The position numbers and the translations under genes are program-made. Below are positions 29,043 through 33,906 of a DNA stretch of 33,906 bases, in pieces. The notes beneath the pieces are model-generated. The model saw nothing but the letters and a program-made list of their open reading frames with translations, was not told the DNA's origin and did no database searches. This DNA comes from Stramenopiles sp. TOSAG23-6 (Eukaryota > Sar), in assembly GCA_900128565.1 (NCBI GenBank), contig LT635953.1:1-33906 (forward strand). Direction: 5' to 3'. The first letter of the stretch is position 1, and each line of letters begins with the position of its first letter.

Positions 29043-29353
29043 ATCTAAATCTTTATTCTGGCATTTTCAGTGATTCCTTGGCCATGTGGCCGAAAACATG
29101 GCGTGGTGCTGATCAATCTTTCAATTTGTTTGTATGGGGGGGTACCAAGCATATTAGTAGTAGTGTCTCTCTCATGTCAGTTACATACAATTGTTGACTA
29201 CTAGTAGCAGCTGAATTTTAAAGATTTCGTGTAATCGCGCTGAGAGTCAGTTTAATTTTCACTCGAGGTTGAAGGAAGGAGTGCTACAAAGTACTTAGTT
29301 GTATATATCAGAGGCGCCCTCACATATAATATCGAGGTGCTCTTCCAGGGGCC
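29043..29353. other. Divergent promoter region of giant gene and Pol I gene
   Basis: 311 bp with a G7 run near 29138 and several CTAGTAG/TAGTAG words (29155-29210). No gene seen. The Pol I ATG at 29354 has a strong Kozak-like context (GGGGCCATGGC). Confidence 0.4.
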
Positions 29354-32300
29354 ATGGCTACCGTTGGCTCTTTACAGAAGAGTACACCCAGTTCTATACC
29401 TGGTGCATATCCTCTAAATGCTTCTGAACATTTGAAGGAGCTAGTATCCCCTCATATAGAATCGTTCAACTATGTGATTCATGATGGTCTTGAAGCAGCT
29501 ATTAATAGCCTTGCAACTTATCCAACTGTTATTACAATGGATAATGCAAAGCAAAAGAAGAAGAAATCAAACATAAATACAAAGAAACACAATACCCGAG
29601 CAGATTCGTCTAGCTCTTCAGGATCATCTAGTTCTGATGATAGTGATTCGGAGTCTTCAGAGGAAGAACGTGACGGAGATGTTCTCCAGTTGTGGATTGA
29701 AGACGCTGAGATTGGCTACCCCACTAGGTCAGATGATTCCCTTGACTCTCGATGTTTTCCAGCAGAATGTAGACAACTTGGTACAACGTATGATGCGCCA
29801 CTTTGGTTGACTATTTGTCGACGTGTTAATAATGGTACAGTTATTCGTATGCAACAAAAAGTTGGAGATATTCCAATCATGGTTCGTTCTGACCGTTGTC
29901 ACCTGAATGGTTTGTCTCCAAAAGAACTTGTACGTCGTCATGAGGATGCGGATGAATTTGGTGGATATTTTGTATGTAATGGTATCGAACGTTGTATCCG
30001 TATGTTACAAATCCCACGGAGAAATATGGTACAATCTCTTGATCGTCCGTCTTTTGCAAATCGTGGTCCGAAGTATTCCTCTAAAGCAACTTCAATTCGA
30101 TCTGTGACTGCAGATCAATCTGGTACTACTGTAACTTGTCACTACCAAACTGATGGTAATGTTATGGTTAGATTTCTTGTGCGTAAACAAGAGTTTTTTG
30201 TTCCAGTAATTCTTTTAATGCGAGCACTAAAAGAAGTAACTGATCGTGAGATTTACGATCGTCTCGTTGGTACGGGGAATAATTCATCAACTGATAAGGT
30301 AAATAAGAGTTCTTCATTTGTTGCTGATCATGTAGAAGTTATTCTTAGAGATGGGCGTACATATGGTGATATGTATTCTCGTACACAGTGTTTAGCTTAC
30401 CTTGGTGCTCGATTCCGTGTTTTGTTGCAACAAGGACTATCGTGTGAATTAATGTCTGATGCACAGGTTGGCCGTGCTTTGTTGCATCGTCATATTTTTG
30501 TGCATCTTAGTCAGTCATCTAAGATTGTGAACGATAATGCGGATAGTGCAAAGTTTAGTCTTTTGTTATTTATGCTTCGCAAACTTTTCTCTTTTGTTGA
30601 AGGTACGAGTGTCGCTGATAATTCTGATGCTCTTTCATCACACGAAATCCTCACTTCTGGTCATTTGTACATTAAAATTCTTAAAGAAAAAATCGAAGAC
30701 TTCATGCTTAATGTAAAACAATTTATTCTTGCTGATCTACGCCGTGATAGCTCTCGTGTGTCATTCAACAGTGAAACATACATTAAACGATCGTTAGACC
30801 GCCAAAAAGATTTAGGTAAAGAATTATACTATTTTCTTGCTACTGGTAATTTGAGATCTACGTCAGGTCTTGATCTGATGCAGAATTCCGGATTTACTAT
30901 TATAGCAGAGAAATTGAATTGGTTGCGGTATATTGCTCATTTTCGATCAGTACGTTTTATTTTTTTTCAATTTTTTTATCTAATTTTTTTTCGTACGACA
31001 TTTCGTACCTAACAAATTTTAGTTTTTTTTTTGAAATATTTTTCCAAAATACATGTACATCGAGGTAGATTTTTTGCGGAAATGAAAACAACAACGGTAC
31101 GTAAACTGTTGCCGGAATCGTGGGGATTTTTATGCTGTGTTCATACTCCTGATGGTTCCCCATGTGGACTTCTTAGTCATTTATGTGCCGCTGCAAGGTA
31201 AGTTTTTTTGAACGAAACAAATTCTTTCTTTTTTGTTTTTCTTTCTTTGTTTTCTGTAACATTCTATTGTTTTTTGTATAACTAGTGAAATGATTACAAA
31301 TTATTGACATTTTTGTCAATGTGCCGCTCCAGACTTAAAGAAGCTTCAACGGGCGTCTTGTAGACAGCAGGCAAGCACCCCACCATTTTCTTGCCGGATG
31401 ATCACTATAATACAATCAATCAATTAGAATTTTCAATCAATATATTTTAATTATCAATGTCACAATCAATATCACAACCAACTCATTGTATACATTTTGT
31501 TTTATTAATTATACACAATAGAATTGTTCCACAAGCTCAGGATACTTCCAGACTTCCAAGTGTATTGGTTGCATTAGGAATGATTCCAGATGTTGAAGAT
31601 ACGAGATTGCTTCTACCTCGTTCTCAATCTGTTGATGGTGAAGGCAAGGGATATCTTCCAGTATTGCTTGATGGGCGCGTCATTGGTGCTGTTGCCGTTG
31701 GACGTGCAACTAAAATGGTGTCTGAATTACGTAGAATTAAAGTAACAGAGTTAGCATCTCGTGTAGCTGCTGGCAAGTGTAACAGTAGTTACCTTACACC
31801 AGTTTCAGAATGCTCAGATGTGAAATTAATCGGTAAAAATCGAGGCGTTCCTGTGGATCTAGAATGTGCATTAGTACTACCAATGTCTGCTGAAGGAGGT
31901 GGACCATTTCCTGGACTATATCTTGCAGCTGAAGCTGCCCGATTGGTTCGTCCAGTTCACCATCTTGGTGCAAATGCTCCCGAGTGGATAGGTACATTTG
32001 AGCAGATGTTTATGTCAATTGGTTGTCAGGATGCAGAAGCTGAAGACGCTACTCATCGTGAAATCGATCCTATGAATATTCTCTCTGTAGTTGCTAGTCT
32101 AACACCTTTTTCGGATATGAACCAAAGTCCGCGTAATATGTACCAGTGTCAGATGGGTAAACAAACAATGGGGACACCATGTCACAATTGGATTAATCGT
32201 CGTGATAATAAAATGTATCGCATTCAACATGCACAAGCGCCTATTGTTCAAAATAAAGCACAGGTTCACTATCGTATTGATGACCACAGTAATGGATGTA

Positions 32301-33553
32301 ATGCTGTTGTTGCTGTATTGAGTTATACTGGTTATGATATGGAAGATGCAATGATTATTGGTAAAGGGTCGTATGATCGTGGCTTTGGACATGCATCTGT
32401 GTACAAAGTGAAAACTGTTGACTTGTGCGAACGCGAAGCCAATCCAAAAGAACGTTTTGGAGTTGAAGTTCCGGTTGAAGGAAATGTAAGTGAATGTAAT
32501 GGAAATACCACACATGGCAAAGGACAACAACAAGGCGCAGAGAATATCGATTCGGATGGTCTTCCACGTGTCGGAACAAGACTTGTCAAAGGTGATGCTA
32601 TGTATTGTACTGTAGATAAGACTACGGGTATAGGTCACTACGGAGTATATAAAGATAATGAACCATGTGTTGTGGAAGATGTACAACTTCTTGGTCCTGG
32701 TATGGGCAAATCTGAATTTACCAAAATTAGTATGAAGCTACGATACAATCGTAATCCAGTAGTAGGAGATAAATTTTCAAGTCGTCATGGACAAAAAGGT
32801 GTATTATCCTTTCTATATCCGCAACAAGATATGCCATTTACTGAAAGTGGAATGTCGCCTGATATTATTATCAATCCACATGCTTTCCCTTCTCGTATGA
32901 CAATTGGTATGCTTGTTGAAAGCATGGCTGGTAAAGCTGGAGCTCTTCATGGTCATTTTCAAGATTCAACTCCTTTTCGCTTTGATGAAAATCACCGTGC
33001 TGTAGATTACATGGGTGAACAACTAAAAGCTGCAGGTTACAATTACTATGGTAGTGAACCTATGTACTCTGGAATTACAGGTGAAGAAATGCAAGCAGAT
33101 ATTTTCATTGGTTGTGTTTATTATCAAAGACTTCGACATATGGTCAGCGATAAATCTCAGGTAAGATCAACTGGACCAATGAATTCACTCACAATGCAAC
33201 CTGTAAAAGGCCGTAAACGAGGTGGTGGAATCCGTTTTGGTGAAATGGAACGCGATTCTCTCATTGCTCATGGAACATCTTTCCTCTTGCAAGATCGTCT
33301 TTGCAATAGTTCAGATAGACATAATGCATGGGTATGTTCTAGTTGTGGGTCAATGCTCGGATTCCAATATCACAGAAAAGGCGGCGCAGCAATTCCTGGA
33401 GGTAAAATCATGCACGAAACTGCCCAAAATGCTTTACAATGCCGCTCTTGTAATAGTAAAAACATAAAGCAAACATCGATGCCTTATGTTGTACGTTATT
33501 TAGCTAATGAACTTGCAGCTATGAATATCAGAATGGGTGTGGAAGTATCATAA
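29354..33553 (+). CDS. POLR1B: RNA polymerase I second-largest subunit (RPA2/RPA135)
   Basis: 1256 aa; exons 29354-30949, 31055-31197 and 31522-33553. It makes half of the active centre of Pol I, which transcribes the rRNA precursor in the nucleolus. Seen in order: [20 protein letters not shown]; an acidic serine insert (about 85-110) longer than in fungi or animals; [30 protein letters not shown] and [16 protein letters not shown] (fork region, formed across introner 7); [19 protein letters not shown] (from about 850); [19 protein letters not shown] (hybrid-binding); and the C-terminal zinc site C1185, C1188, C1220, C1223. [11 protein letters not shown] and the Pol I-like wording of the fork region favour Pol I over Pol II/III. 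It has both an introner and a conventional intron. Upstream gene divergent. Confidence 0.95.
30950..31054 (+). mobile_element. Introner 7 (in POLR1B)
   Basis: 105 bp, GTACGTTTTA to CAAAATACAT, phase 0. Core at 30992-31013. The junctions share GTAC. Removal restores HFRSVHRG, conserved across Pol I subunits. The nearest AG sites (CGAG, GTAG) both break the frame. Confidence 0.9.
31198..31521 (+). other. Conventional 324-bp GT-AG intron in POLR1B
   Basis: GTAAGT donor, 3' end ACACAATAG, phase 2. Three times longer than every other intron here. It contains an internal segment of higher GC (31319-31400) with hairpins and repeated CAATCAAT words near the 3' end. Removal joins CAAAR to IVPQAQ, a poorly conserved stretch, so the acceptor is chosen by frame and AG position. 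Confidence 0.8.
31303..31400 (+). ncRNA. Candidate intron-encoded structured RNA
   Basis: Three perfect small hairpins in a row: ATTGACA-TTTT-TGTCAAT (31303-31320), GTCT-TGT-AGAC (31355-31365) and GGCAAG...CTTGCC (31370-31395). ACAGCA, fitting the ANANNA box H pattern, lies between the second and third. The GC content is higher than in the rest of the intron. It may be a snoRNA, but no family can be assigned. Confidence 0.2.
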
Positions 33554-33906
33554 ATTAAATGAGTCAAAGACAAGCTTAATAAGTTGGAAAAATAATGAAA
33601 ATAATCTATTCGAAAAAGAAAATAATGAATGGGTGTGGATATTCTTTACTAACTCCGATTTTTTTTACTATATTATGTCTATTTGTCGCGTGTGATGTGC
33701 ACTATGAATTTGATCACTATAAAAAACTTTAAAAAAGCGACTTTTAAAATATTTTGTTTTTTATATTTTGTTTTTTATTTTGTTTAAGCGCACGAAATCA
33801 AATATCACAAAAAATCAAATAATAAAATTTTTTGGAACAGGAGCGCGAAAGTTCAAAAAGTCACAAAACACAACAACTTGAAAATAACAACAACTTCTTC
33901 TTCTTT
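33554..33906. other. 3' flank of POLR1B
   Basis: 353 bp, strongly AT-rich, with a 14-bp tandem word ATTTTGTTTTTTAT (33751-33764 and 33765-33778). No gene seen before the right edge. Confidence 0.5.

Noticed and set aside
32099-32686. 195-codon minus-strand frame opposite POLR1B
   Set aside because: The opposite strand encodes strongly conserved Pol I sequence; the antisense frame has no recognisable motif.
1-33906. CRISPR arrays, tRNA or rRNA genes, bacterial operons
   Set aside because: No spaced repeats, no cloverleaf or rRNA sequence recognised; gene content and introns are eukaryotic.

Overview
This is nuclear DNA from a compact, AT-rich, gene-dense protist genome, probably a flagellate. 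It carries spliceosomal-type introns, long intron-free genes, and eukaryote-only machinery: RNA polymerase I, DCC1/CHL1 cohesion factors, CDT2, WDR12 and mL49. Several genes point to cilia or microtubules: B9D2, a NudE-like protein, a Tctex1-like light chain, two coiled-coil proteins that look like outer-dynein-arm docking proteins, and a giant IQ/p25-alpha/WW/B-box protein. The giant protein has a domain style I associate with stramenopiles and relatives, but the species cannot be named from sequence alone.

Layout: DCC1 3' end (+, 1-458); B9D2 (+, 790-1374); NudE-like coiled coil (-, 1423-2367); exostosin-like glycosyltransferase (+, 2865-4603); docking-complex-like coiled coil (-, 4626-6500); WW/coiled-coil protein (+, 6863-9145); Tctex1-like light chain (-, 9166-9666); unknown basic protein (+, 9875-10402); WDR12/YTM1 (-, 10485-11858); secreted FKBP (+, 12088-12655); BSD-domain protein (-, 12855-13781); basic polyQ, possibly caprin-like protein (+, 14188-15741); DDX11/CHL1 helicase (+, 16259-19427); mL49 (-, 19540-19998); CDT2/DTL (+, 20292-22670); giant IQ/p25-alpha/WW/B-box protein (-, 22713-29042); RNA polymerase I second-largest subunit (+, 29354-33553). 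Strands alternate almost strictly, so genes sit in divergent pairs (about 200-500 bp apart) and convergent pairs (about 20-200 bp apart).

The main discovery is a family of seven near-identical 101-105 bp introns in four unrelated genes: one in DCC1, two in the glycosyltransferase gene, three in DDX11 and one in the Pol I gene. They share a central palindrome followed by CTAAC, complementary ends and the same overall layout. In the conserved proteins the reading frame and conserved residues are restored only if the element is removed at GTAYGT...YAT, with no AG at the 3' end, inside a 2-6 nt direct repeat. They look like introner elements, transposon-like sequences that are spliced out at non-canonical sites. 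The clear conventional GT-AG introns here are one in the FKBP gene and a second one in the Pol I gene, plus one possible intron at the 5' end of the glycosyltransferase gene. So introners are most of the introns in this window.
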